Below are positions 43,933 through 52,927 of a stretch of 64,000 nt of DNA, one piece after another. This DNA comes from GH45 sp046704385. Its GTDB lineage: Bacteria; Bacteroidota; Bacteroidia; Bacteroidales; SZUA-534. Under the pieces are notes generated by a model that saw nothing but the letters and a program-made list of their open reading frames with translations, ran no database searches and was not told where the DNA came from. A program made the translations under genes and the position numbers. Location of the stretch: positions 1-64,000 of the forward strand of contig JBJKSB010000055.1 in the NCBI GenBank assembly GCA_046704385.1. Direction: 5' to 3'. Positions within the stretch are counted from its first letter, which is position 1. Each line of letters begins with the position of its first letter.

Positions 43933-46119
43933 ATGAAACCGTTAAAAAAACTATCGATAGGGAATAAAATTATAGGCATCGTGTTAATAATTAGCAGTAT
44001 AACGACTTTTATAGGATTACTTTTTGACTATTATTTTGAAAAGCATCAAACAATAGATTACATTACAAAAAACCTAATACTTGAAGCCCGATTAATTGGA
44101 GACTATTGCGTAGTTCCGATAGATTTTGATGATCATGAGGCAGCAAGCCAGGTCCTGGAAAAACTTAAAAGCCTGGCCTACATCAAACAAGTTGAATTAT
44201 TTAAAAACGACGGAACCCTTTTTGCCAGATACCAGACCCCTGAAACCTATATTCCTGAATTTCCTGCAAAAATTACTGATGACCAGTTTCTGATTAATGA
44301 GGATTATATTTTTATAAAACATCCTGTTATTTATAATACCAAAAACTACGGCTATTTAAAACTGGTTGTTCAAAGCGATATTAAGGCTATTGGCAAACAA
44401 CGGCTAATACGTATTTACTTTCTTTTTACAGCCATGATTGTAATATCGCTTATACTTTCCCATTTTTTTCAAATGTTAATTACCAAACCCATCATCAAAC
44501 TAAAAACATTTACTCAAAAAATTTCATTAAGTGGAGATTATTCCATGTCAATTGAAAAAGACACCTACGATGAAATTGGTGATTTATATGATGAGTTTAA
44601 CCTAATGCTTAACGAGGTAAATGCCTCCAAGATCCAGCTTGAATTCAATCAGCAACATTTAGAGGAACTGGTTGATAAACGAACAAAACAATTAATAAAA
44701 ATCAATTCGAGGTTACAAAAAGCAAAAGAAGAAGCTGAAAAAGCAAACAGCATAAAAAGCGAATTCCTTTCAAATATGACTCATGAACTCAGAACACCCT
44801 TAAATGGTATTTTGGGTTATGCTCAAATGCTCAAATCATCAGGGAACCTGACCAGCTACCAGATTGAGCATCTGGAAATTATTTACTCAAGTGGTAAACA
44901 TTTATTGGGTTTAATTAATGAAATTCTCGACTACAGTAAAGTTGAAGCCAAAAAGCTTGAACTCATTATCACTGAATTTAATTTTTACGATTTAATTAAA
45001 AATGTAATAAATATTACCAGGATAAAAGCTCACGAAAAAGAACTAAACCTGGATTTTGACACTCCCGATGACCTCCCTTCAATTGTTTCCGGCGATGAAT
45101 TAAAAATAAAACAAATACTGATTAATTTGCTAAACAATGCCATAAAATACACAAAATCAGGCAGGGTAATACTACGTATCGACTACCTTGATACGCAACC
45201 CTTTAATTTTATAATTGAAATTGAAGATACCGGGGTTGGAATTAGTAAAGATAATCTTCAAACCATTTTTGAACCTTTTACCCAAATAGATGCCAGCGTA
45301 AAATTTATTGAAGGCACAGGACTGGGACTGGCTATTACCAAGAAACTGGTTGACTTAATGAATGGAAACCTGTCTGTTTCGAGTGAACTAAATAAAGGGA
45401 GTATTTTTAAAGTCAGCTTAAATTTACCTGTGCTTGAAAAAAAACTGGCCCCCAAAAGCTTTGCATCAAGAATAAAAGGTTATAACGGTCCTAAAATTAA
45501 AGTGCTTATTATTAAAATTAACCCCTTGCTGCTATCATTTTATATAACAACGCTTGAACCCATTGGTTTTGAGATTATTACTGCCCAAACTATAAATCAA
45601 ATAAAAACTTCACTAAAAAATTCTCCTCCACAGATTGTTATTGTCGACAAATCTGTTATTGAAGATGAAGGAATGAATTTTATGGAGGAATTAAAACAGA
45701 TTGCAACGCTACGCAACGCAAAAATTATAGGTGTTGTCGATTCTAAAGACTCCAATTCTTATTCCCGCGATTTTACGTCACAATGCCATGCTTTATTAAC
45801 TAAACCGGTTAATCCCGATCATTTACTCGACATTTTCCAGCAAAACCTGAATTTGGAGTGGATTATGGAAAATGAAACCGAAACGACTTTTAAATCATCA
45901 GTAAATAAAAAGAAAAAGGATATTTTAACTCCCGAAAAAGAATGGATAGTGAATGTAATTAATTTGGTAGAAATGGGTGACTATCCTGAAATTGAAAAAA
46001 TGCTAAAAACACTTTACAACCAAAATCAAAATTATTATCTTTTTATAAAAGAAGTAAGAGGTTTTGTTGGTAAATACGACAGTGATAAACTTATTGATTA
46101 TTTAGCCTCCCTAAAATAA
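43933..46119 (+). CDS. CHASE8-HAMP sensor histidine kinase with degenerate C-terminal receiver
   Basis: 728 residues from the ATG at 43933; the earlier TTG lies inside the yfiR 3' end. TM1 at about 12-33, a CHASE8-like periplasmic domain (DDHEAASQVLEKLKSLAYIKQVELFKNDGTLFARY), TM2 at about 160-180, HAMP, and HisKA with His about 284 (MTHELRTPLNG). The HATPase has DTGVGISKDNLQTIFEPFTQ and GTGLGLAITKKL. From about residue 515 a receiver-like domain follows with VIVDKSV and TKPVNP but no acidic pair near its first strand (LIIKINP), so it may not be phosphorylated. A helical tail ends the protein. With YfiR it forms a gated sensor; the next gene starts 6 bp later. Confidence 0.9.
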   Translation: MKPLKKLSIGNKIIGIVLIISSITTFIGLLFDYYFEKHQTIDYITKNLILEARLIGDYCVVPIDFDDHEAASQVLEKLKSLAYIKQVELFKNDGTLFARYQTPETYIPEFPAKITDDQFLINEDYIFIKHPVIYNTKNYGYLKLVVQSDIKAIGKQRLIRIYFLFTAMIVISLILSHFFQMLITKPIIKLKTFTQKISLSGDYSMSIEKDTYDEIGDLYDEFNLMLNEVNASKIQLEFNQQHLEELVDKRTKQLIKINSRLQKAKEEAEKANSIKSEFLSNMTHELRTPLNGILGYAQMLKSSGNLTSYQIEHLEIIYSSGKHLLGLINEILDYSKVEAKKLELIITEFNFYDLIKNVINITRIKAHEKELNLDFDTPDDLPSIVSGDELKIKQILINLLNNAIKYTKSGRVILRIDYLDTQPFNFIIEIEDTGVGISKDNLQTIFEPFTQIDASVKFIEGTGLGLAITKKLVDLMNGNLSVSSELNKGSIFKVSLNLPVLEKKLAPKSFASRIKGYNGPKIKVLIIKINPLLLSFYITTLEPIGFEIITAQTINQIKTSLKNSPPQIVIVDKSVIEDEGMNFMEELKQIATLRNAKIIGVVDSKDSNSYSRDFTSQCHALLTKPVNPDHLLDIFQQNLNLEWIMENETETTFKSSVNKKKKDILTPEKEWIVNVINLVEMGDYPEIEKMLKTLYNQNQNYYLFIKEVRGFVGKYDSDKLIDYLASLK

Positions 46120-46125
46120 TAAATT

Positions 46126-49100
46126 ATGGATGAAGTTAAAACAAAAGGAAAGGTGCTGATTATTGATGATACGGTATCAATAATTGACATGGTAAAAGCC
46201 GCTTTAATTGAAAATAATTTTAGTGTGCTGGTTTCTACCTCAGGTGCTAAAGGAATTAAAAGTGCTAAGCTTGCCAAACCCGATTTAATATTGCTTGATA
46301 TTCTAATGCCCGAAATGGATGGATATGAAACCTGCCAGGCCTTAAAAGCCGATGATGATACTAAAGAAATACCGGTAATTTTTATGTCAGCACTTTCTGA
46401 TGTATTTGATAAAGTTAAAGCTTTTAAACTGGGTGCGGTCGATTACCTGACAAAACCTATTGATATTGAGGAATTGTTAGCCCGAACCACCACTCAAATA
46501 AAGCTTCACCAGCTACAAATGCAACTAATCCAATCAAACGACAGGTTGGAAAAGCAGGTTGAGGAGCGAACCGAAGAGCTTAAATTAAAAAATGAAGAAT
46601 ATGAGGCTTTAAATGAGGAATTGAGGGAACGATACGAAGAATTGCAGGCTGCTGAAGAAGAACTCAGGGCCAGTAACGACGAATTAAGAAATAACATTGA
46701 ATGGCTTTACCAAAGTGAAAAAAAATTGTCCGATGCTGAAAACATTGCCATGGTTGGTCACTGGGAATTTCACTTATCAAGAAATTTAGTAATTGCCTCA
46801 AAAAGTGCAAGAAAAATCTATGGTATCGATCCCGATAAGGAAACACTTACTATTCCTGAAACCCAATTAATTCCCATACCGGAACACCGCGATGCTATGG
46901 ATGCTGCATTGAAAAATTTAATAGCCAGCGGAACACACTACGATATAACTTTTAAAATAAAACGCCTCAATGATGGGAAAATTCGTGATATACATTCTGT
47001 AGCAGAATACCGTAAAGACCACAAAATGGTTTTCGGGGTAATTCATGATATTACCGACCTGAAAAAAATAGAGAATGATCTGAACCTGAAAAATAAAGAA
47101 CTTGAAAAAAGCAACGAGCAGTTAAAACAGACTGAGGAAAAATTAAAAGATATTAATAAAGAACTGCTTAAAAATATTGAGAAATATGAAGAAAGTGAAT
47201 ATCACTTAAAGGAAGCACAACGTCTGGCAAAATTAGGTCACTATTCGCTTGATTTTTCCACCGGTTTTTGGACCAGTTCTGAAGAATTGGACCGCTTATT
47301 CGGAATTGACGAAAATTACCAGCGAAACGTCGAAGGATGGATAAACCTCGTACACCCCGACTTTCAAAAGGATATGCTCAATTATTTCACAGAACATGTC
47401 GTAAAAAACAAAAACATGTTCGACAAACAGTACAAAATTGTAAACCAAACTACTAAAAAAAGCTATTGGGTTCATGGGCTGGGTAACTTAACCTTTGATA
47501 GCAAGGGGAATCTGTTGCAAATGCTCGGATCGATCCAGGATATTACAGAACAGAAAATTGCAGCTATTGAAAAGCAAATTGCCAACGAAGAGTTAAGTAA
47601 GGAACGTGATTTACTTCAGGCTTTAATGGATAATGCTCCGGATACCATTTATTTTAAAGATGTAAGATCAAGATTTACACGCATTAACTTGGCTCAAACC
47701 AAACTATTGGGCATTACCCATCCTTATGAAGCCTTTGGTAAAACTGATTTTGATTTTTTTGATGCAGAACATGCCCAAAATGCTTTCAACGATGAACAAA
47801 CCATTCTTAAAACGGGCAAACCAATCATAAACCAAACTGAAAAAGTGATTTCTGCAGGACGTAAAAGATGGGTTTCAACCACTAAAGTTCCTATAATTAA
47901 TGAAACCGGAATCATTACCGGTATTGTTGGAATTACACGTGATATTTCGCAACAAATTAAAATTGAACAGGCGTTAAAGCAAAGTGAAGAACGTTTCCAG
48001 TTAGCCATGAAAGCCAGTAATGATGGTTTGTTCGATTGGAATATCGTTACCGGTGAGGTTTTCTATTCCCCAAACTGGAAAAAAATGCTGGGTTACAGTG
48101 AGGATGAGATAGGAACTGATGTTAAGAGTTGGGAGGTTCTTACCCATAAAGATGACATTGAAAATGCCCAAAAACTGATCAATGAGATTCTTGAAAACAA
48201 GCGCGAGAGTTTCCAAACCGAGTTCAGGATGAAACATAAAAAGGGACATTGGGTTGATATAATGTCGCGTGCCAGAGCCGTATTTAACGAAAATGGTAAA
48301 CCATACCGCCTGGTGGGCACACATACTGACATTACCGAACGAAACAAAACAAATAAAGCGCTTCTGGAAAGCGAACAGCGATGGAAATTTGCCATTGAAG
48401 GAAACAAAGACGGATTATGGGACTGGGACCTGATAAAAAACACCGTTTACTATTCTCCCCAATGGAAAGCTATGCTTGGGTTTAAAGATGAAGAAGTACA
48501 AAATGATTATAAAGAATGGGAAAAACGTGTGCATCCTGATGATCTGCCTTCAACGCTTGAAAAAATAAACCGCCATGTTTCTGGCGAAACCGACGAATAC
48601 CAAAGTACACACAGGGTATTATGCAAAAATGGCAAATACAAATGGATTCTCGACCGGGGCAAAATTATTCAATTCAACGAATCAGGAAAACCAGCCCGGA
48701 TGATTGGGACCCATACCGATGTAACCGAAAGAATTAAAGCTGAAAAAATAATTGCTGAAAACGAAGAACGATACCGCTATTTGTTAGAAACCATGCAAAG
48801 TGGTGTAACGGTATATAAGCCAGTAAAAAACAATGGCGATTTTAAAATTATTGGACTAAACAAAGCTGCTGAAAAAATAAAGAATATTAAACGTGAAAAT
48901 ATAATTGACCATACCTTTTTGGAGGTTTTCCCAAACATGAAAGAAACTCCGTTATTTGATGCTTTAAAAGAAGTTTCAAAAACTGGTAAAGCGCAACATT
49001 TACCTCCCTATTATTTCCGCGATAAAGCAAAAATAGGATGGCGTGAGAATCAAATCTACAAACTCCCGTCAGGAGAAATAGTAACCATTTTTGATGATGT

Positions 49101-51786
49101 TACCGACAAATACATCGCAAACAGACTGGATGAAATAAGGCTGAATATAAATAATTTTGCTGCAGGTAATTCATCGGGTAAATTGTTGACCAAAATACTG
49201 GACGAAGCTGAAATACTTACCCAAAGCAAATTAGGATTTTACTATTTACTGGATGAGGATAGCGGAAAAATTAAGCTTTCGGCACTATCGTCAGGTACTA
49301 TGCAGAGTATGACGGGGAAAAAAGTCGAAAAAAATCATCCCCCAATTGATATGTCCGGGGTTTGGGCTGAATGCATACAAAAACGACAAGCCATTATTCA
49401 TAATGATAATAAGGGAATACCAGGAATTAATACAATACCGGAATCACATCCGGCAATTTTAAAAGAAATGGTTGTACCGGTAATTCGAAATAAAAAAATT
49501 GTGGCCGTTTTAGGTATCGGAAATAAAACCGATGATTATGGTATTGATGACCTAAAGATGATACAGCAACTGGCCGACCTTGCATTTGAAACTGTACTAA
49601 GAAAAATGACTGAAGAATCGCTGCTGGAAAGCGAAAACCGTTTTCGTAATTCATTTGAGAAAAACACATCCGTTATGCTCCTTATTGATCCTGAAAGCTT
49701 AACGCTTATCAATGCAAATAATTCAGCCATAAAATATTACGGCTATTCGGCAAATGAACTGCTATCAATGAAAATTTCAGACATTAATACAGCATCAAAT
49801 AAAGATATTGCTACTGAAATGAAAAATGTAGTTGAAGAACGTAAAAGGCAATTTGTTTTCAAACACCGGCTAAAATCAGGTGAAATAAGGGATGTGCAGG
49901 TATATAGCAGCCCGTTGGAGATTAATAGCAAAATCATTTTACATTCTATCATTCAGGATATTACCGAACAATTAAAAGCCGAAAAAGCCTTAATTGAAAA
50001 TGAAACTCAGTTGCAACTGATTTTTGATAACTCCCCGGCAATCATGTTTCTGATAAATGAAAAGGCGCATGTAATCCGAATTAATAAAACCGGGATAGTT
50101 TTTGCCGGACGAAAAAATTTGAAAATGGGCACACAAAAACCCGGTCAATTGTTAAAATGTGTGAATTGTCTTGATTCATCCGATAGCTGTGGACAAGGAC
50201 CGGATTGCGCAGAATGCGGATTTATAAACACTGTACTTGACACTATAAACACAAATACCCCTCATCAAAAAGAAGAAATTGAACTTAATGTTTTAATTAA
50301 AAATAAACCCCAACACAGGTATTTTGAAGTTTCATCGGTTGTTGCATCTAAAACACCGGATAAAACCTACCTGGTTACGGTTGACGATATTACTGAAAGC
50401 AAACAGGCCGAAGAAAAAATAAAACAACAGGAAGAACACTTCAGACAAATGGTGGAAGATATCCCCATAATGATTAATGCATTTGACAAAGATGGTAACT
50501 TTATATTCTGGAATAAAGAATGTGAAAAAGTTACAGGATACAACGCTGAAGAGGTAATCGGTTCACAAGATATTTTAAAGCTATTGTACCCAAAAGAGAA
50601 CTATCTGAAATATAATATTGATAAGTACTTTCCTGCCAAAAGCGATATACACGATGTAGAAATTGAATTGATAAACAAATCAGGGGAAAGGCGTACCATT
50701 TCATGGACCAATATTAACAAACCGGTACCCCTTGAAAACTGGGCCGGATGGGAAGTTGGTATTGAAATTACTCAACGTAAAGAAGCCCTAAAAGCTTTAA
50801 TTGAAAGTGAAGGCCGGTTTAAACAATTGGCAAATTTTACGCAGGAGGGCATTATTGTTCATGAAAATGGTATTGTAGTGGATGTTAACCAGGCCATTAA
50901 AAAGATTACCGGCTTTAAAGAAGAAGAATTAATCGGGGAAAAAGTATTATCGTTTGTAGCTGAAAATTATAGAAGTCTGGTGGCTGAGCACATGATCAAT
51001 TTAAGCCCTAAACCCTACGATATTGAAATTATTAAAAAGAATAAAAAAACCTTTCCGGCACAAATATTTGCTATCGATATTGTTTCAGAAACCGAAAAAC
51101 GCCGGGTAGTTTCCATTCGCGATATAACCGAACAAAAACAGTTACAACAAAAAATTCTGAATGCAATTATTCAAACCGAAGAAAACGAACGCATGCGGGT
51201 AGCCCAGGAACTACACGATGGAATTGGCCCTGTTTTATCAACTGTTAAGTTATATGCCCAAACTTACATTAAAACTGACAGTCATGAGTTTAAAAGCAAA
51301 ATTGAAGACCAGTTAATTGCCGGGATCGATGACGCATTGTCGCAGGTTTCAACCATATCAAACAATTTGAGCCCTCATGTTTTAAAAGATTTTGGATTAA
51401 AAATAGCTATCGAAAAATACATTATCCGAATTCAAAAAATATCACCAATCAACATAAAGTACGAGTTTAATTTTCAGGATGACATTGATAAAACCATAGA
51501 AACAACGTTATACCGGGTGGCAATAGAATTAATAAATAATACCGTTAAACATGCCAAAGCCAGTGAAATGGAAATAATTTTTGACAATGTAAATGGTTTA
51601 ATCCAATTCATTTTTACAAACAACGGCAGGAAATTTGATTTGGACGAAACCAAAAAAACCGGTTCCGGTATGGGATTATTTAATATTGTTAACCGGATAA
51701 AATCGCTTAACGGACAAATTAATTTTGACCAGGGCGATAAATCAGGGATTGCCTATAATATACTTTTGCCGGCGAAACTTGTTTAA
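46126..51786 (+). CDS. Giant soluble receiver/multi-PAS/GAF histidine kinase (HisKA_3 type)
   Basis: 1886 residues, no TM helix. The N-terminal receiver (about 8-122, LLDILMPEMDG, YLTKPID) is followed by a coiled coil (about 125-205). I count about ten PAS domains, with a GAF domain near 1005-1165 between the sixth and seventh (RLDEIRLNINNF to LAFETVLRK). PAS 4 and 5 are near-repeats (GLFDWNIVTGEVFYSPNWKKMLGY and GLWDWDLIKNTVYYSPQWKAMLGF). PAS 8 holds a five-cysteine cluster (CVNCLDSSDSCGQGPDCAEC). The kinase core has His about 1697 (VAQELHDGIGPVLS) and a NarX-type ATPase (GSGMGLFNIVNRI). The receiver probably takes phosphate from the CHASE8 kinase upstream; the core should signal to the NarL-type regulator 104 bp downstream. 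Confidence 0.93.
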   Translation: MDEVKTKGKVLIIDDTVSIIDMVKAALIENNFSVLVSTSGAKGIKSAKLAKPDLILLDILMPEMDGYETCQALKADDDTKEIPVIFMSALSDVFDKVKAFKLGAVDYLTKPIDIEELLARTTTQIKLHQLQMQLIQSNDRLEKQVEERTEELKLKNEEYEALNEELRERYEELQAAEEELRASNDELRNNIEWLYQSEKKLSDAENIAMVGHWEFHLSRNLVIASKSARKIYGIDPDKETLTIPETQLIPIPEHRDAMDAALKNLIASGTHYDITFKIKRLNDGKIRDIHSVAEYRKDHKMVFGVIHDITDLKKIENDLNLKNKELEKSNEQLKQTEEKLKDINKELLKNIEKYEESEYHLKEAQRLAKLGHYSLDFSTGFWTSSEELDRLFGIDENYQRNVEGWINLVHPDFQKDMLNYFTEHVVKNKNMFDKQYKIVNQTTKKSYWVHGLGNLTFDSKGNLLQMLGSIQDITEQKIAAIEKQIANEELSKERDLLQALMDNAPDTIYFKDVRSRFTRINLAQTKLLGITHPYEAFGKTDFDFFDAEHAQNAFNDEQTILKTGKPIINQTEKVISAGRKRWVSTTKVPIINETGIITGIVGITRDISQQIKIEQALKQSEERFQLAMKASNDGLFDWNIVTGEVFYSPNWKKMLGYSEDEIGTDVKSWEVLTHKDDIENAQKLINEILENKRESFQTEFRMKHKKGHWVDIMSRARAVFNENGKPYRLVGTHTDITERNKTNKALLESEQRWKFAIEGNKDGLWDWDLIKNTVYYSPQWKAMLGFKDEEVQNDYKEWEKRVHPDDLPSTLEKINRHVSGETDEYQSTHRVLCKNGKYKWILDRGKIIQFNESGKPARMIGTHTDVTERIKAEKIIAENEERYRYLLETMQSGVTVYKPVKNNGDFKIIGLNKAAEKIKNIKRENIIDHTFLEVFPNMKETPLFDALKEVSKTGKAQHLPPYYFRDKAKIGWRENQIYKLPSGEIVTIFDDVTDKYIANRLDEIRLNINNFAAGNSSGKLLTKILDEAEILTQSKLGFYYLLDEDSGKIKLSALSSGTMQSMTGKKVEKNHPPIDMSGVWAECIQKRQAIIHNDNKGIPGINTIPESHPAILKEMVVPVIRNKKIVAVLGIGNKTDDYGIDDLKMIQQLADLAFETVLRKMTEESLLESENRFRNSFEKNTSVMLLIDPESLTLINANNSAIKYYGYSANELLSMKISDINTASNKDIATEMKNVVEERKRQFVFKHRLKSGEIRDVQVYSSPLEINSKIILHSIIQDITEQLKAEKALIENETQLQLIFDNSPAIMFLINEKAHVIRINKTGIVFAGRKNLKMGTQKPGQLLKCVNCLDSSDSCGQGPDCAECGFINTVLDTINTNTPHQKEEIELNVLIKNKPQHRYFEVSSVVASKTPDKTYLVTVDDITESKQAEEKIKQQEEHFRQMVEDIPIMINAFDKDGNFIFWNKECEKVTGYNAEEVIGSQDILKLLYPKENYLKYNIDKYFPAKSDIHDVEIELINKSGERRTISWTNINKPVPLENWAGWEVGIEITQRKEALKALIESEGRFKQLANFTQEGIIVHENGIVVDVNQAIKKITGFKEEELIGEKVLSFVAENYRSLVAEHMINLSPKPYDIEIIKKNKKTFPAQIFAIDIVSETEKRRVVSIRDITEQKQLQQKILNAIIQTEENERMRVAQELHDGIGPVLSTVKLYAQTYIKTDSHEFKSKIEDQLIAGIDDALSQVSTISNNLSPHVLKDFGLKIAIEKYIIRIQKISPINIKYEFNFQDDIDKTIETTLYRVAIELINNTVKHAKASEMEIIFDNVNGLIQFIFTNNGRKFDLDETKKTGSGMGLFNIVNRIKSLNGQINFDQGDKSGIAYNILLPAKLV

Positions 51787-51890
51787 ATGTAAGTGTTTTG
51801 TTATCTTCATCAGGTTATTAAAATGTTCCTTTCAATTTAATTCCGAATTAAATTGCATCGAAAAAGTGATCAAAAGGGCTTATCCATAAG

Positions 51891-52529
51891 ATGAAGGAAA
51901 AATTAAAAATTGCGTTAGTTGACGACCATGAAATGTTTCGTTCAGGTGTCAAATTAATTTTGTCGGAGCGTACCGATTGGGAAATTGTATTAGAAGCCAA
52001 AGATGGCAGCGATTTTTTAAAGCAAATCAAAAAAATTATTCCTGACATTGTTCTGCTTGATATTGCAATGCCGCAATTAAATGGCTACGAAACAGCCAAA
52101 CAAGTCCTTAGCCTGCATCCTGAAATGAATATAATTGTCCTTTCCATGCTTAACGAAGAAAATTACTATTACAAAATGATTGAAACCGGAGTCAAAGGCT
52201 TTATACTGAAAAACTCAGGAGTGGAAGAATTAGTCAGGGCAATTGAGGAAGTAAGCATGGGCAATAACTACTTTGCACAGGATTTATTGAAAAAAATCGT
52301 TTTAACTATCAATAATAAAGAAGCCATAAATAAATTCCGGCTTTCCGAAAAAGAAAAGGAAATTTTACACTTAATATGTAACGGGTATACCAATAGAGAA
52401 ATTTCTGAAAAGGTCTTTTTAAGCCTGAAAAGCATTGAACGATATAAATCACTGTTATTGCAAAAAACCAGTACCCGAAATACTGCTCACCTGGTTAAGG
52501 TTGCCATCCAAAATAAACTAATAACCTGA
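51891..52529 (+). CDS. NarL/FixJ-type response regulator
   Basis: 212 residues. The receiver (about 5-120) has the acidic pair DDHE, phospho-acceptor Asp about 57 (VLLDIAMPQLNG), a switch Ser/Thr in VLSMLNEE and Lys in FILKNSG. The LuxR-type helix-turn-helix (about 148-210) reads LSEKEKEILHLICNGYTNREISEKVFLSLKSIERYKS. It is the natural partner of the HisKA_3 kinase just upstream. Targets are not visible, but an unusual nested inverted repeat lies 130 bp after its stop, before the chemoreceptor gene. Confidence 0.95.
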   Translation: MKEKLKIALVDDHEMFRSGVKLILSERTDWEIVLEAKDGSDFLKQIKKIIPDIVLLDIAMPQLNGYETAKQVLSLHPEMNIIVLSMLNEENYYYKMIETGVKGFILKNSGVEELVRAIEEVSMGNNYFAQDLLKKIVLTINNKEAINKFRLSEKEKEILHLICNGYTNREISEKVFLSLKSIERYKSLLLQKTSTRNTAHLVKVAIQNKLIT

Positions 52530-52660
52530 ATATATAATATTTATGGTTGTGCTTGAACGAGATCAAATTATAAGCACCCCTTTCAATAGGTTGTTAAACA
52601 TACTCGCTAAAACTTTATCCTGAGTCAATGGCCTAAGTTAGGGCGGATAGATAATTTTTA

Positions 52661-52698
52661 TTAGGGTTTACCCTAATGCATTTTAGGGTAAACCCTGA
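52661..52698. promoter_or_regulatory. Nested inverted repeat of TTAGGG-TTTA-CCCTAA units
   Basis: TTAGGGTTTACCCTAA (52661-52676) and TTAGGGTAAACCCTGA (52683-52698) are each near-palindromic and are also reverse complements of each other, giving a 14-bp perfect stem around TGCATT. No T run follows on either strand, so this is not a plain terminator. A further piece, TTAACCCTAATGAATTA, lies near 52890 just before the chemoreceptor gene. It looks like a paired operator. Confidence 0.5.
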
Positions 52699-52927
52699 TA
52701 AATTCACAATTCCCCTAACGTTTTTAGAGCTTTCAGTTTAGTAATTAAGCTATTATCATTTGGCAATATGCTAAAGTGTTTGTATATTTAGTTAACCTAT
52801 GTAGCGAAAATTTACTTTTAATTTAAAACTGAGGTAAGTCATAAATGATAGTATGCAAAATACTTAGTTAGATAAGTATTCTCTGGTTAACCCTAATGAA
52901 TTATTAACAACCTAAAAACTTTATCAG

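Noticed and set aside
46506..46697. Ser-rich antisense frame inside the giant kinase
   Set aside because: Mirror of the Glu-rich coiled coil on the coding strand, a common artefact.
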